Shown piece by piece: positions 11,614 to 23,184 of a DNA stretch of 64,000 bases. The stretch spans positions 1 through 64,000 of the forward strand of contig JXTC01000252.1 in assembly GCA_002914845.1 (NCBI GenBank), read 5' to 3'. Below the pieces are notes generated by a model. It saw only the letters and a list, made by a program, of their open reading frames with translations. It was not told where the DNA came from and did not search any database. Source of the stretch: Trema orientale (lineage: Eukaryota > Streptophyta > Magnoliopsida > Rosales > Cannabaceae). Each line of letters starts with the position of its first letter. Positions within the stretch are counted from its first letter, which is position 1. The position numbers were made by a program, and so were the translations under genes.

Positions 11614-11964
11614 CCCAAAGGGAATTTGATTCCAAGAGCGGGCGATTGGGCAGGGGCGGTGGGGGCCTTATTTATGTTAAAAATATAAAAAAAAATTTTG
11701 AAAATTTCTATCAGAATATTGAGTTGAGAGGAGCGGAGAGGGCCCCGACTCTGTTTCCGGGTCGGATCGAGACGTGGATGAAATGGAGCGATCGCGTGGC
11801 CCGAGTTGGTTACAGCTAAGCGTGACCGGGCGTCGCTGACGTGTAATCTTTACGACGGTCCGAACGGATCCACGTGGAAAATTAATTCTGTTTTGTTTTA
11901 TTATTTTGTTCAAATACAGCGGCGCGGGCGGCCCAACTTGGTGTTGGTGAGTTGAGTCGGTGTG

Positions 11965-11978
11965 TTTGCGCGGGAAAA
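11965..11978 (-). promoter_or_regulatory. E2F-binding site upstream of SMR gene
   Basis: The minus strand reads TTTTCCCGCGCAAA, containing the canonical plant E2F octamer TTTCCCGC. It lies about 390 bp upstream of the SMR coding start. This fits cell-cycle control of a CDK inhibitor; binding itself is inferred. Confidence 0.55.
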
Positions 11979-12049
11979 CGAATGGGTTTGAATGGAATGG
12001 ACCGACTGGCGACGGGGCCAAAGTGCAAGTGCAAGTGCGCAAGGTCCTT

Positions 12050-15000
12050 GAAATTGAATTGAAATTTTGATCCTGCGGAAAATGGATTGGAACCGTCGGA
12101 TCAGCTTCGAATGGTGATTCTCAATTCAAAATATGTGCGTTAAATTTGTCTTATTCTATTTTATGATTGGGGCCCCACTCATGATGGTATTGGTCGCAGC
12201 CACTTGGACTTGGACCGGACTCGGTCGGTGACAGAAAATTAAAAGCACAGGAGATGTGTGTTGTTCATTTTTCCGTTTTAATTTAGAAGGTGGGCTTTGG
12301 CTTGGCTTGGACCATTTTAGACCCTGGGCTTGTTATCTGCCATCCTCATTTGTCCTCTAATTTAGCCCAACATCACATCCAAGATTCTACTTCTTTGCGA
12401 TGAAGGGAAGTGTACGGACCACTTTCAGAACGATAGTGGCATGTTTCAAAATAATTTTTTGTAGAGAAAATTTGCTATAATGGTTTATCCGATTTTGTAG
12501 TTTTTGTAAGATGTTTGGCTTTTTAAGTTGTAAAATAACCGATAACATGGTTTTGCCCAATGTATTGAGTGACTCTATAACATATCAAATGGCTCGACAT
12601 ACTTATTGGGCGTAGTCGATTCACGAAATTTTGACTCGATAATAATGCTGAGTTGTACTAGACAAAAGTATTCTAGTCTTTATTATGAGTTTATAACTTA
12701 AAAAGGCTAATCACGCAATAATAATCATTAAAGACTAATTACTAAGGACTCTTTTGCAAAGAAGACATTTTTTTAGAGCTAATAATACAATTGTGGTTCC
12801 CAATTCAATAGGTTTTTTTTTTTTTTCAGTCATTGAATCATATTATCTAACGGCTACTATAATTGAGTAATTGAAAAAAAAATAAAAATAAAAATTTATT
12901 ATTTAATATTTTCTTCTTTCCACCTTTTACTATAAATAGACATGATGAATTTTAATGGGACAAAACAATACCTATTGATAGGTAAAAAAAGTATATTTTC
13001 TGAATTGGTGCCTATAATTATTACCGTTATAAATAATAATTATATTAACAGTTACTGTTATAAATGTTAACAGATTTACTAATCCTTAGGTTATTATCAC
13101 CTAAGAAACCCAAAAAAATCAACGTTATAAAAGCAACCGAAAAAACAAAACAAAATGATTGTGATTGTCATATTAGCACTTAGCTAATTGATTGTGATAT
13201 GGGCTTTAACCAAAATGGTAATTGATTGATAGGCGGGCCCAAAATAGTTGGAAGGTGGTTGGGTCTAAGAGTTTTGGGGGCCGAGCTGACATTTCTATGA
13301 TTCTTTTCCAAAATGTTTGTTTTAGGACTGTTACATCTCAAGTCTGGTAGTTATAATATAAAATTTGACGATCGGTTATTAATTATTATGCTAACAAAAA
13401 TTTTGGCTATTGGTCATACAACTTTTAACGGTCCTGAAAATGTCATTTGAAAAAAGAGTTTATGGAAATGTCATTTTGGTCCAAAAACACTCTTACATAT
13501 GTCCAATAGTACATTGCACACAATAATACATGGCACACAACAATTGTTCAAATTATGAAACATTTCCTACTAAGTTGTTTTTCTTAATTTTTTTTAATCT
13601 TCTCCTTAACAAATGTGTGCTTGTCAATTTGAAAGACACATATATGTATATTGGCTATTGATTTTACAACTACAAATTTTCTACAGAGAACTATGAAATG
13701 GACCCCAAGTACATATAGATTAGAAAGCTGTGTGTTTCATGTGAAGTTATGTATCATATTCATTTGACCAAGGTCGTTGCCTGATCCTCCAATCACCAGT
13801 AGGAGAATTGTTGTGGACTGGTTTTGCTTGAAGAATTGAATTGTCTTGAACTAACCAAGGAGAAAGGGGAAGATGCCCCTGACCTGAACGACTAGGACAG
13901 GTGCCCTTTGAGAAGGGACCCACTTCTCCTTGAGGCTTGACCCACCCCACTGCCTCTGCCCCCTCCTCACCGGCCCTTGTTTGGGTTAGTTACACCGTCA
14001 CTTCTCGGGCACAAGTCCATATGGAATTGTGCAGCCGCGACGTGGACAGCTCAAACCGCTCCTTCTCGTGACACCACCGCCAACAGTGGGACCAATGTCC
14101 TCACACGTGTCTCCCCAAACCAGCCACCACGTGGCCCCCACCTAAGAAAAGGGTTGACTTTGGGTAACACGTCCAAACCCCAAGTTTTGGTCTTTAACCT
14201 GCGCCCACTTGGGTTGAGTTGAGTCCCAATCCCAGTCCCAGTCCCTCCTCCGCTAAACGACGCCGGGGGTGCGGCCAACCTAAGCCCACTTCTGACAGTC
14301 AACGCCCCCGTTTTGTCCGCACGTGGTAGCAAGGGTGCCGTCTCAAACGGTTGTCTAAGAGTATGACTAGAAGGCGTCACCAAAAGTCAAAGCCACATAG
14401 AAACAAACCTTCCCTCACTTTGAAGCAACCACTCGAATCACATTTTTGCCCATAGATCAAAATTCTAAAATGGCCGCGGTGGTTACATAACTAGAGTTGA
14501 TAGCGTTAAATTATTATTATTATTTTTTTTTGGTTTCAGATTTGCTATCTTATATTTCGCATTATATGTATATATTGCTATGTGAATAGAGAAACTTGTC
14601 ATCCTATCATTGGTTGACGTTTCAAAAGTTATCCACAAGATAAGACCATAATTTGAGTTAACAAAATATTGATTGCATTTAAAGAACATTTATTTAAATT
14701 CGAATGAGTTTTGCTAGACTTTTCCAAACACCTCTCACCTTTCATGATCCTAATGTCTATCAATCTAAGCTAACATCAAGTTAAATGAATTTTTATGCAT
14801 GACTAAAAAATGAGTTAACTCCTTCCAAAAGAAAAAAAAAAGCAATATTTTTGAGATAAATAGTCACTAGGGTAGGGGCATTGGATATGGGTACTTGCTT
14901 GCTTGGGGGATAAACTAATAATTTTTTTCTCCTTTAGGAAAGACGGAGCTGGTACGTAAATAATTGGCTAATGTGAAGTTACGAGACTCATGCACTAATC

Positions 15001-16700
15001 TCTTATTGTGCTACCACTCCCCATCACGTTAATTGTAATTCGTTTCGTTTTGTAGGTTGAAGCTAGCGTATGAAATTGAAATGTGTACATATTTAGCTAT
15101 TTTAGGGTGTATTAATTAACTAGTGCGTGGAAAGCTAATTATTCGATTATTAATGATGCTCTCTTGCGGCGTTTTGCTTCTATTATAATTCCAATTAGCT
15201 TTGCTGGCAGTGATTCCATAAGTAATACGATTATCATTATTTCCTCAATTAGTCACTTATAGATATCGGAGGCTTTTATTATTTTATCTTTTATGTTTAC
15301 ACAAATATGCTACTGTTCTATGTTGGCCTTGAAGAAATTATATTTCTAGCTGCTGGGTAATTTCCTCTATAATAAGTTATAGGGTTAAGAATTTGTTCAT
15401 AGGACACTTGTACTTTTTACTTAAGTGATTAACTACCTTACTATTAAATCAATATACTGAATATCTTCAAAAATATATATATACTGAATAAGTAATAACA
15501 TTTATTATTTTAATATTTTTTAAATCAAGATTATTTTAATATTGAACGTTCATATAAATAATATTTTTTAAATTGGTTATTTTAAAATTGACCGTTCATT
15601 TTTTTACTCAATATTAATATTAATATTAATCTAATCGTTTAATACTATTCCTAACGCATTTAGCATCTACGTATATTAAAATTTCTGAAGGACACTTCAA
15701 ATTTATCATATTAATTCAAGCATTTTATATATATGGTCACAATTATTATTTCGACTAACAAAAGGAGTATTATGAGAATCCCATTTTTTTTTTAAGGACG
15801 TATCACGAAACAATTCCTGTAAAGGATTTCAGGTGTAAGTTTGAAAAACCTAAGGGAATATATAGAATTTCCTTTACTTCTACTATTCCAATTGCACAGT
15901 TTATTATCCAAAGAAGTTGATATATTGATCTCACTAAATCCTACGCGCCATTTTGCCAACGTCCACTCTAATCATCAAGCCCACAAAAAAATTGTACTTT
16001 TGATTTTTCAAATGTACCTCATGATGTGTCTAGTTATACATTTATATATGTTTAAAGAGTATATAAAGCTAGCATATTGTTGGTCAAAAAAGTTAATTAT
16101 TAATAAATAATACCAATGTAACCCGACCAGTTTGCTTATCCACCCAATAATGCAAGATTCGACTGCCTAAAAGACATGTTAAAAAAGAATGACAACCAAG
16201 CTAAGACTCCTCCTTAAAAATATTAAAAAGGTACATCTTTTTTATGGATTCTTTAGTGGTTGACTTAACGCATCTATTCCATCAAAACAATGTAACAAGA
16301 CAAAAAAAGCAACACTAATAAATGGAACAATAGAAAGGAATCAACCAAAGTAAAAAATAAGTACCCTTCGAGAAAATGCGACAGCACATAGCATATATAT
16401 ATATATAGTAGCTCATCAGCTTGACATTTTGCATGTACTTACATCTACACATGCCCCCCCACTACTTTTCACTAAAACATTACCAATTCCATAGTAATAT
16501 TCACATTACTTTGGGAAATTCTCAACACCCCCTCCCCCCAATAAAAACAAAAATACCATCAAGATAATAATGAGGGTGGTGCCCATTTCGCAGGTATATA
16601 AAACCAAAGTTACCACTCGATCGGCAAAGCATAGTAGTAGCAGTCTTAACGTACAAAAGTCAAAGGCGAATACATACAAAACATAAACCAATATATATAT
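12050..16700. other. Intergenic region between SMR and WRKY genes
   Basis: About 4.6 kb without a supportable gene. It contains a MITE C copy at 12795-13012 and a distinctly GC-richer block at about 13950-14400 with three CACGTG boxes. The rest is AT-rich DNA with small poly(T) and AT tracts. Open frames in the GC-rich block show no recognisable domain on either strand. Confidence 0.55.
12795..13012. mobile_element. MITE family C, copy 2
   Basis: The left end GGTTCCCAATTCAATAGGTT and the right end CTGAATTGGTGCC form a degenerate terminal inverted repeat. Inside are poly(T)/poly(A) tracts and a CCTATTGATAGG segment matching copy 1 at 692-933. It is non-coding and has diverged. Confidence 0.55.
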
Positions 16701-16726
16701 ATATATGACCTTACTTAAAAAGTCAA
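16658..16726 (-). promoter_or_regulatory. Two W-boxes in the WRKY promoter
   Basis: AGTCAA at 16658-16663 and at 16721-16726 reads TTGACT on the minus strand, the W-box core bound by WRKY factors. Both lie within 130 bp upstream of the TATA motif near 16787, so auto- or cross-regulation by WRKY proteins is plausible. Confidence 0.5.
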
Positions 16727-16785
16727 GAGGCATACACGTAGACGTGACAACTTCCCCCTTCATCTGCTCCACTCTCTTTTGTTCC

Positions 16786-16794
16786 ATATATACA
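16786..16794 (+). promoter_or_regulatory. TATA box of the WRKY gene
   Basis: CATATATAC lies about 130 bp upstream of the ATG at 16919 and is followed by a pyrimidine-rich stretch typical of a plant transcription start near 16820. Confidence 0.5.
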
Positions 16795-16918
16795 AAACCC
16801 TTGTTTTCTCATCTCATCTTATCATTATCTCAGCTCTCGAAGCTTAGCTAGCTAGCTTTTCCTAATGCACTAGTTCTTCAAATATTAAGCCAGCAGTAAT
16901 ATTATTATTCATGATATA

Positions 16919-17271
16919 ATGGAGGAAGATACAATAATTGGTAGCAGTGGAGCTTGGTCGTCCTCTGATGGCTCCGAAGAAGAGCTTGTGAGAGAGCTTT
17001 TGGATGACGTGTCACCCTTCTTTCTCATACAAGAAGAGTCAACCGAATTAATCCAGACAAGTAGTCCTCAAAACGAACAACTCAGTCATTGTGGTCGGTT
17101 CAACCCGGCCGCCGTCTATTCAGGCCCAACAATTGAAGATATTGAGAATGCTTTGTCGGTGACATCCCGAAATATCCAACCCCAACAACTTTCACCTGCC
17201 AGGTACATATCATATATATCTATGTTTATATTCATAAATTTACATATACGTATGTAAGGAATAATATAAAC

Positions 17272-17353
<82 letters not shown>

Positions 17354-19093
17354 AGATTATCCCAATGTTGGTTTTTAGACCACATGCTTTGAACTATTGG
17401 ATTGCTAAGAATTGATTACTTCTCTGACTCAAAATGAGTCTTGACGAACTTTTGATTTTTTACCCTTATAATTACCCTTTTTTTGTCTCGAGAAAGAAAT
17501 TTTGGTTTAAGAGAAATTTTTTATTTTTTGCATTTGGGTTTTGTGTCAATTAATGTATGGAATATTGGAATATATTTATGTTAAATATATAGTATCATTT
17601 TTGCAGAATGTCGATATTGGAGAGGGGACTAAGTAAGATTGAGAACAAGTATACTTTGAAGATCAAGAGCTCTGGTAATGGAATGACTGATGATGGATAT
17701 AAATGGAGGAAGTATGGACAGAAATCCATCAAGAATAGCCCAAATCCTAGGTAATTATTACATTTTATTATATTCTCATCTTCTTTTATTCCTTCCCCCC
17801 TCTCTCATTTTTTGATATTTACTTTAATGAACCAATTTATGACCAAAGTATTATGCTATAATTTACAACAATATACGTATGTATTTGGGAATTTTAATTT
17901 TAAATTTCATTTTTAGAGTGGGTAGTTTCTCTTAAAGAAAATATTAACTATCTTAACTTTTTCAACAATGGAAAATAAAATATCTTAAATTAACAATGAA
18001 AAAAGCTTTCTTTAAGATTTGACTCTCTGCATGAATTCAGACTCCCTTAACGGCAATATTATATGTGTAAATGGCATGGGTCACTTGTATTAATTTTGTA
18101 ATACAAATTAAATATTGGAAATAGTGTCATGATCAATTGCTTATTAGAGACCTAAACCATCCAACTTTACATTAAAAAAATGCTTTAGCATTCCAAATAC
18201 TACTTCGCATAACCACCAAATTAACTATCTCAACCATATCATATTCTAAGATTTTCTCTTTACTCCTTGCAAATGTATATAGGACTGAGCAAAAATATCA
18301 TTTAGTGTAGGCCAACCCACAAACCAGTGGCGTCTAGTAATCCTCGATAACAACATTGTAAACTTAGTCTAATTGCACACTATAATGAAACAATTTAAGA
18401 CTTGAGAATTGGACCAAAATATTTGTAATATGTTCGTAGTAATGACTAATTACCGTAGCCAATTTTTTTAAATGGACCGGGATTTGTTAATTTTAGATAT
18501 TATAGAAAAATGCACTATCACTTAATATTCTCTACCACAAAAGTCCACATTTTTTAACGACTTTTGTTTCACTGATCATCATCAGGAGCTATTACAAATG
18601 CACGAACCCAAGGTGCAACGCAAAGAAGCAAGTGGAAAGGTCAAGCGATGACCCGGACACACTCATCATCACCTACGAAGGGCTCCACCTACACTTTACT
18701 TACCCGTTTTTCATTTTGGGCCAAAACCCGGATTCAAGTCCAGCAACGAAGAAGCCCAAGAAGAGCGCCTCATCCCTAGCAGCCCAAGAAGATGATCCCC
18801 AACAAGCACAAGAAACCGAGGAGAGCCCACATGTTTTGGACCCAACGGGCCTGGACACGATCAGTGCTTCTATGGGCTATGTTCAAGAACCGGCCCAAGA
18901 AGAAAGGGGCTCGCAAGGGTTGCTTCAAGATGTCGTACCACTGATGATTCTGAATCCCTCCACCAATAATACGTCGTCACATTCTTCCTGTTCGTCTAAT
19001 CACTCACCTCCAACTTCCCCTTCCTCATTGTCATGGCCTCCAAATTATTACACTTCCTGTTTTGGAATTGGTATAAACTCTAGCAGTAGGTGA
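16919..19093 (+). CDS. WRKY transcription factor, group IIc (WRKY49-like)
   Basis: Three coding exons, 16919-17202, 17607-17750 and 18586-19093, give 311 residues. It is a nuclear factor binding W-box DNA (TTGACY). The single WRKY domain runs from about residue 122 to 182: WRKYGQK at 128-134 is canonical, and the zinc ligands are Cys148, Cys153, His177 and His179. C-X4-C-X23-H-X-H spacing defines group IIc. The second intron splits the Arg codon between NPR and SYY, the conserved R-type position. The N-terminal 94 residues are acidic and Ser-rich ([17 protein letters not shown]). The C-terminal third is Ser, Pro and Gln rich, as in activation or disordered regions. Intron 1 holds a long TA microsatellite. 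The N-terminal acidic motif suggests the WRKY49 type, from memory and with moderate confidence. Confidence 0.95.
17276..17349. repeat. (TA)n microsatellite in WRKY intron 1
   Basis: An uninterrupted TA run of about 70 bp inside the intron between 17203 and 17606. It creates a spurious open frame of repeated Ile-Tyr on the minus strand. Confidence 0.95.
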
Positions 19094-21184
19094 CATAGTC
19101 CTGTGTTTCGTAAAGTGGTTGAAACCCAAAGACCTCTAGCTAGTTAATTAGTAGTTTTTTTTTTTTTTTCCCTCCCCAAAATAACAATATATAAATAATG
19201 TGAACTATACAATATGGTGTAATAAGGAAGAGTACTGTTCCTTAGCCGATAAAGGGGGGGGGGGGAGTTATCATGGAAAGTAATGAACATCATGTAGATT
19301 ATGTTTGCTAATACAAGGAAGTGAAGACTGATATTTTAGAGAATTAGAAGTAGTTTTCCTTTTTAAAAAAAAAAAAATTTCCGCAGGGAATTAAAGTACT
19401 TATTCATAATAGTTTTAGTTTGCTTCGTAAGATGATTCAGCCACTTGGCTAAGTTTGTTATTCAGTTGCGCTTTGCCACATATTTATATTAGTAGCTATC
19501 ATTTTGTGATATTATTACGAAGATGCAGAAGTTGTATGGCATTTTATAATTGATTATATCTTATTATTCTTATATAATTTCCAATTTTGTTAACGAACTA
19601 TTAGTATGATTTTATTTTTATTTTCCATAATTGTTATTTAGTTAGAAAATGAAAACTACGGTACATGTATATAGTTGTGTTAAATGAAATATATTAAATT
19701 ATTAATCTCTTCCAGTCTACGTTTTTTTTATGCAACAACTCAATACACAAACATTAAAAGGAAAAGCTGTAATTCTTCTCTCTTTATGAGTTTTCAATTT
19801 TCTTTGCTTGGTCATGGTTTTGATTTAAGATTTTTTTTTTTTTTTGAGAGTTTTTGGCAGAAGGTCTCTAGGAGGATGTTCTTGCCATCTATTCAAGTCT
19901 TTATACTTCTCTTCTTTGTATACTTTCCAATTGTACTTTTTTTTTTTGGTAATGACTTTCCAATTGTACTTACACAATCAAACTGTTTTCACTTTAATAA
20001 TGTGATAAAGATGAAAAGCTTTTGTCACAAAACTGTCCTTTGGAAATCACTGATGAGTGATGACATTGTCATAAAACAAAATATGGAGTTGAATTGTGGT
20101 TTTAATTCCATATTTCTTTTCTTTTTTTTTTTTAACCTTGTTTTTTTTTAATGTCGTAATATGATAAGATTAATGCTTAAGATCTTGAGACAAATATATC
20201 TCTGTGTTTGGCATCAGATGATCAGATCAGAAACAAACAGTTAAGACAGCAACTTGGGCCTCTATATCTGGACTACTGAACAACGTCTTGAGGAAAGGGC
20301 TTTTTAGCCAAAGGGCCGAGGGATCATAATTTGCAAAGCCGTTTTTCAAATATTATTAAAATATGGCTGCATTTTGAAAATTATTTTAAAAAAATGAACG
20401 TCTTCATATTTGGTATATCAAAATATAGTATTCTATTTTCTGAAAATTGATTTATTTTTTTAAAAAATTGATTTAATTTTTCAGAAATTGATCTACCTTA
20501 TGGAAAATTGATTTACTTTATAAAAGGTAGATCAACCTATAAAATGACCATTTATCAAAATAAAATTATAAAACGGCTATTTATCAAATAAGACTAAAAA
20601 ACAGCCGTTTCTTAATTTTAATTGAAAAAAGTTCATTTCTTATAAATACTCTTGAGGAAATTAGGCTATACATAGCTTTTTTTTAAAAGAATTTAGAAAA
20701 TACAGTAGGTCAGTTTTTTTTTTTTTTTTCCAACTTTTATATCGCATTGTTAGAAAAATTTTATTTTTTAAATATCTTTTATAAAAATACCATTTTTTAA
20801 AGTAGTTACTAGTTACTAATGTTTGAAAATGGTTACCAGTTACTAGTTATAACACATTCCTTTTCTTTTGTTGCTCTTTTTTTCCCCCTTTTTTTGTGTT
20901 TTTTATTATTTTTCCTATTTCTATTACTAGTTAAAATAGTTCACTTCTCTCCTTTTTCATTTTTTATTTTAAATACTTTTGGTTACTAATTACTATTTTA
21001 AAAATGTTATTTTCCTAAAATTATTTTTAAAAAAATGATATTTTTCTAAAAAGCGCCGAAAAAAAACCCGACCCACTATTTTTGTAATTTTTATTTTGTT
21101 TTGTACGTCTTTTAGAAACTCGATTTGATGGGGAAGAGGAAGAGCTCAACAGGAGCCCAAAACTACTTGGGCTAACTAGTTATT

Positions 21185-21632
21185 GGGAAATTTACGTTTA
21201 GTATCCGTTTTTAAAACTTATTTTCATAAATACCTATTTTAAATTTTTCTTTCAAAAATACCCATTTTTATGTCCACATTTCATATGCAAATATGAGTGG
21301 TCCATATTAATAATATAAATTTTATCTATGGGGTACGCATTTTTTGTGTAAAATATCAACGGTATACATTTACACTGTAAATGTTTACTATAGTTTACAT
21401 TTTTTATTATAAATTTGAGCTATGGTATACATTTTAAAATGTGTGTCAATTTTTAGTGTAATTTTTATTCACGGTATACAGTTTATGCATTAAATGTAAA
21501 CAGTATAAATTTCATGTGTAAAACAGTGATGGTCTACATTTATCCAAAAACTGGTATTTATGAAATAAAAATAAAAAATAGGTATTTATGGAAATATGAT
21601 TTTGAAAATGAGTATTTATGAACTTTTCCCAT
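21185..21632. mobile_element. MITE with long degenerate terminal inverted repeats
   Basis: The left end reads GGGAAATTTACGTTTAGTAT and continues with CATAAATACCTATTTT. The right end, reversed, reads GGGAAAAGTTCATAAATACT and continues with CATAAATACCTATTTTT. TAGTTATT occurs at 21177-21184 and at 21633-21640, consistent with an 8-bp target duplication. No coding sequence is seen. Confidence 0.6.
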
Positions 21633-22549
21633 TAGTTATTCGACCTTTCTGGCCCAGAACTTAGTATTTGATTAAACTCAAAAGTTTATAACTAAATGTC
21701 CAACACACTTAATGATAAAAATAGAAATAGAACATATTCTATAACGAAAGCTTTAAAAAAAATGAACATTTAGCTATAACTTTTAAAACATGAAAATCTA
21801 CTTAAACGAATTTACACAATTAGTTATCCACCTAATTTTCTCAAACTCTCTTCTATACTGGACAAAATGACTATGATGGGCTTCAGCTTTTCATTTCCTC
21901 AAAGTGGTACTGTTTTCCAAATGTCCAAGTTCAACGGCGGCAAGACTAGTTCAGCTATAATTTAAGCAAAGTCCAATGGTGATAAGGAAACTAAATAGAT
22001 CACAAAAGATGGGGATGCAGACGGCAAGCAGTAATGTATAACCCCCTAAACTAAGTGTTCTGCTGCATTGAGATAAAAAGAGGTATATTGATTCCCAAGT
22101 GAGCTTTTGCATTGTAAAAAAGTCTAGAAAGAGAATAAGTTGGTTGTATATACTTATATACTCCAAGAACTGAAGCCTTTGATGGTTTTGTGTTTAGTTG
22201 TTTAGTGATAGTGGATAATATCAAATCCACGATGAAACTGTTGTATACTTTTGTCTACTCATTGCCTTAGGTATCCAGCTACTCCATACCAAGATATTCA
22301 TACCTTTTTTTGTTTTTTTCTCTTAGACTGATAAAGCAAAAGGTTTAATTTACAACCAAGGTGGGTTATAACAAGTCATTAGTTTTCCTCTTATTTGAAC
22401 TCAATGCTAGAGTTTTTGACAAGCATCTTTCTGAATAAATCATGATGATTCTGAATTTTGGACTTGGTTGCGTTCTTGTCATTGTAATAGGAGTGGCTGA
22501 AAGGCATGTGGGTGGCATTTTGTCACTTTGCATACACTTTACATGTATG

Positions 22550-23184
22550 TAGGGGTGGCAATTTGGGTTACGACACGACGACACGACACGAACATGACAC
22601 GATTTTTCGCGGGTTAGGGTTGAAGAAAAAGGGTGCGGGTCGGGTTCGGGTCGACCATTCTGACACGAATAAAAAACGGGTCGGGTTCGGGTCAACTCGC
22701 TTGACACGAACTTGACCCGTTTGACCCGCCAACAAATATATATATATAATTAAATTATAAAAATATTTTTTATTTAATTTATTTATTACTATTATTATAA
22801 ATATATTTAATTTGTACAATGTAAGTATTTGGGATTATAAGTTATTAATTATATTTATAAATTACCCCTAATTTATTTATTTTAAAATGAGATAATAATA
22901 ACCTTAGAAAAAGAAAATATAAGTAAAAAAATACGGGTCATAGCGGGTTGACGGGTCAAAAACGGGTTGGTGGGTCAAAATCGGGTTGTGAGTTGGATGT
23001 TATTCACCAAAGCGGGTTGTGCGGGTCGGGTTCGGGTCAACCCGTTTTAGATGCGGGTCGGGTTAGTGTTGATGGTTTTCTGACACGACGGGTCACGGGT
23101 CGGGTTCGGGTTGACATAATTTATGTATATATTAGACTTCAACCCGACACGAACCCGACCCATCGACACGAATTGACACCCCTA
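22550..23184. mobile_element. Non-autonomous hAT-type element with CGGGTTCGGGT repeats
   Basis: A 635-bp element with terminal repeats TAGGGGTGGCAATT and, from the right end, TAGGGGTGTCAATT. It is flanked by the perfect 8-bp duplication CATGTATG at 22542-22549 and 23185-23192. An 8-bp duplication and TAGGGGTG ends are hAT hallmarks. Both arms carry many GGGTCGGGTTCGGGT and ACACGACACGAAC units, with an AT-rich middle. No transposase is encoded; open frames inside are products of the repeats. Confidence 0.85.

Noticed and set aside
11574..11618. Longer SMR start giving 86 codons
   Set aside because: It would start upstream of or inside the TATA box, and family members begin just before the CxTP motif.
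13747..14383. Minus-strand frames in the GC-rich block, one with a PSRSGQGH stretch resembling PIP-type signalling peptides
   Set aside because: The peptide-like motif is internal rather than C-terminal and no signal peptide precedes it; probably chance in GC-rich DNA.
17116..17385. Frame with repeated Ile-Tyr on the minus strand
   Set aside because: Translation of the TA microsatellite in WRKY intron 1.
19684..20151. 155-codon Phe-rich frame
   Set aside because: Interrupted poly(T) tracts give long Phe runs; no family resemblance.
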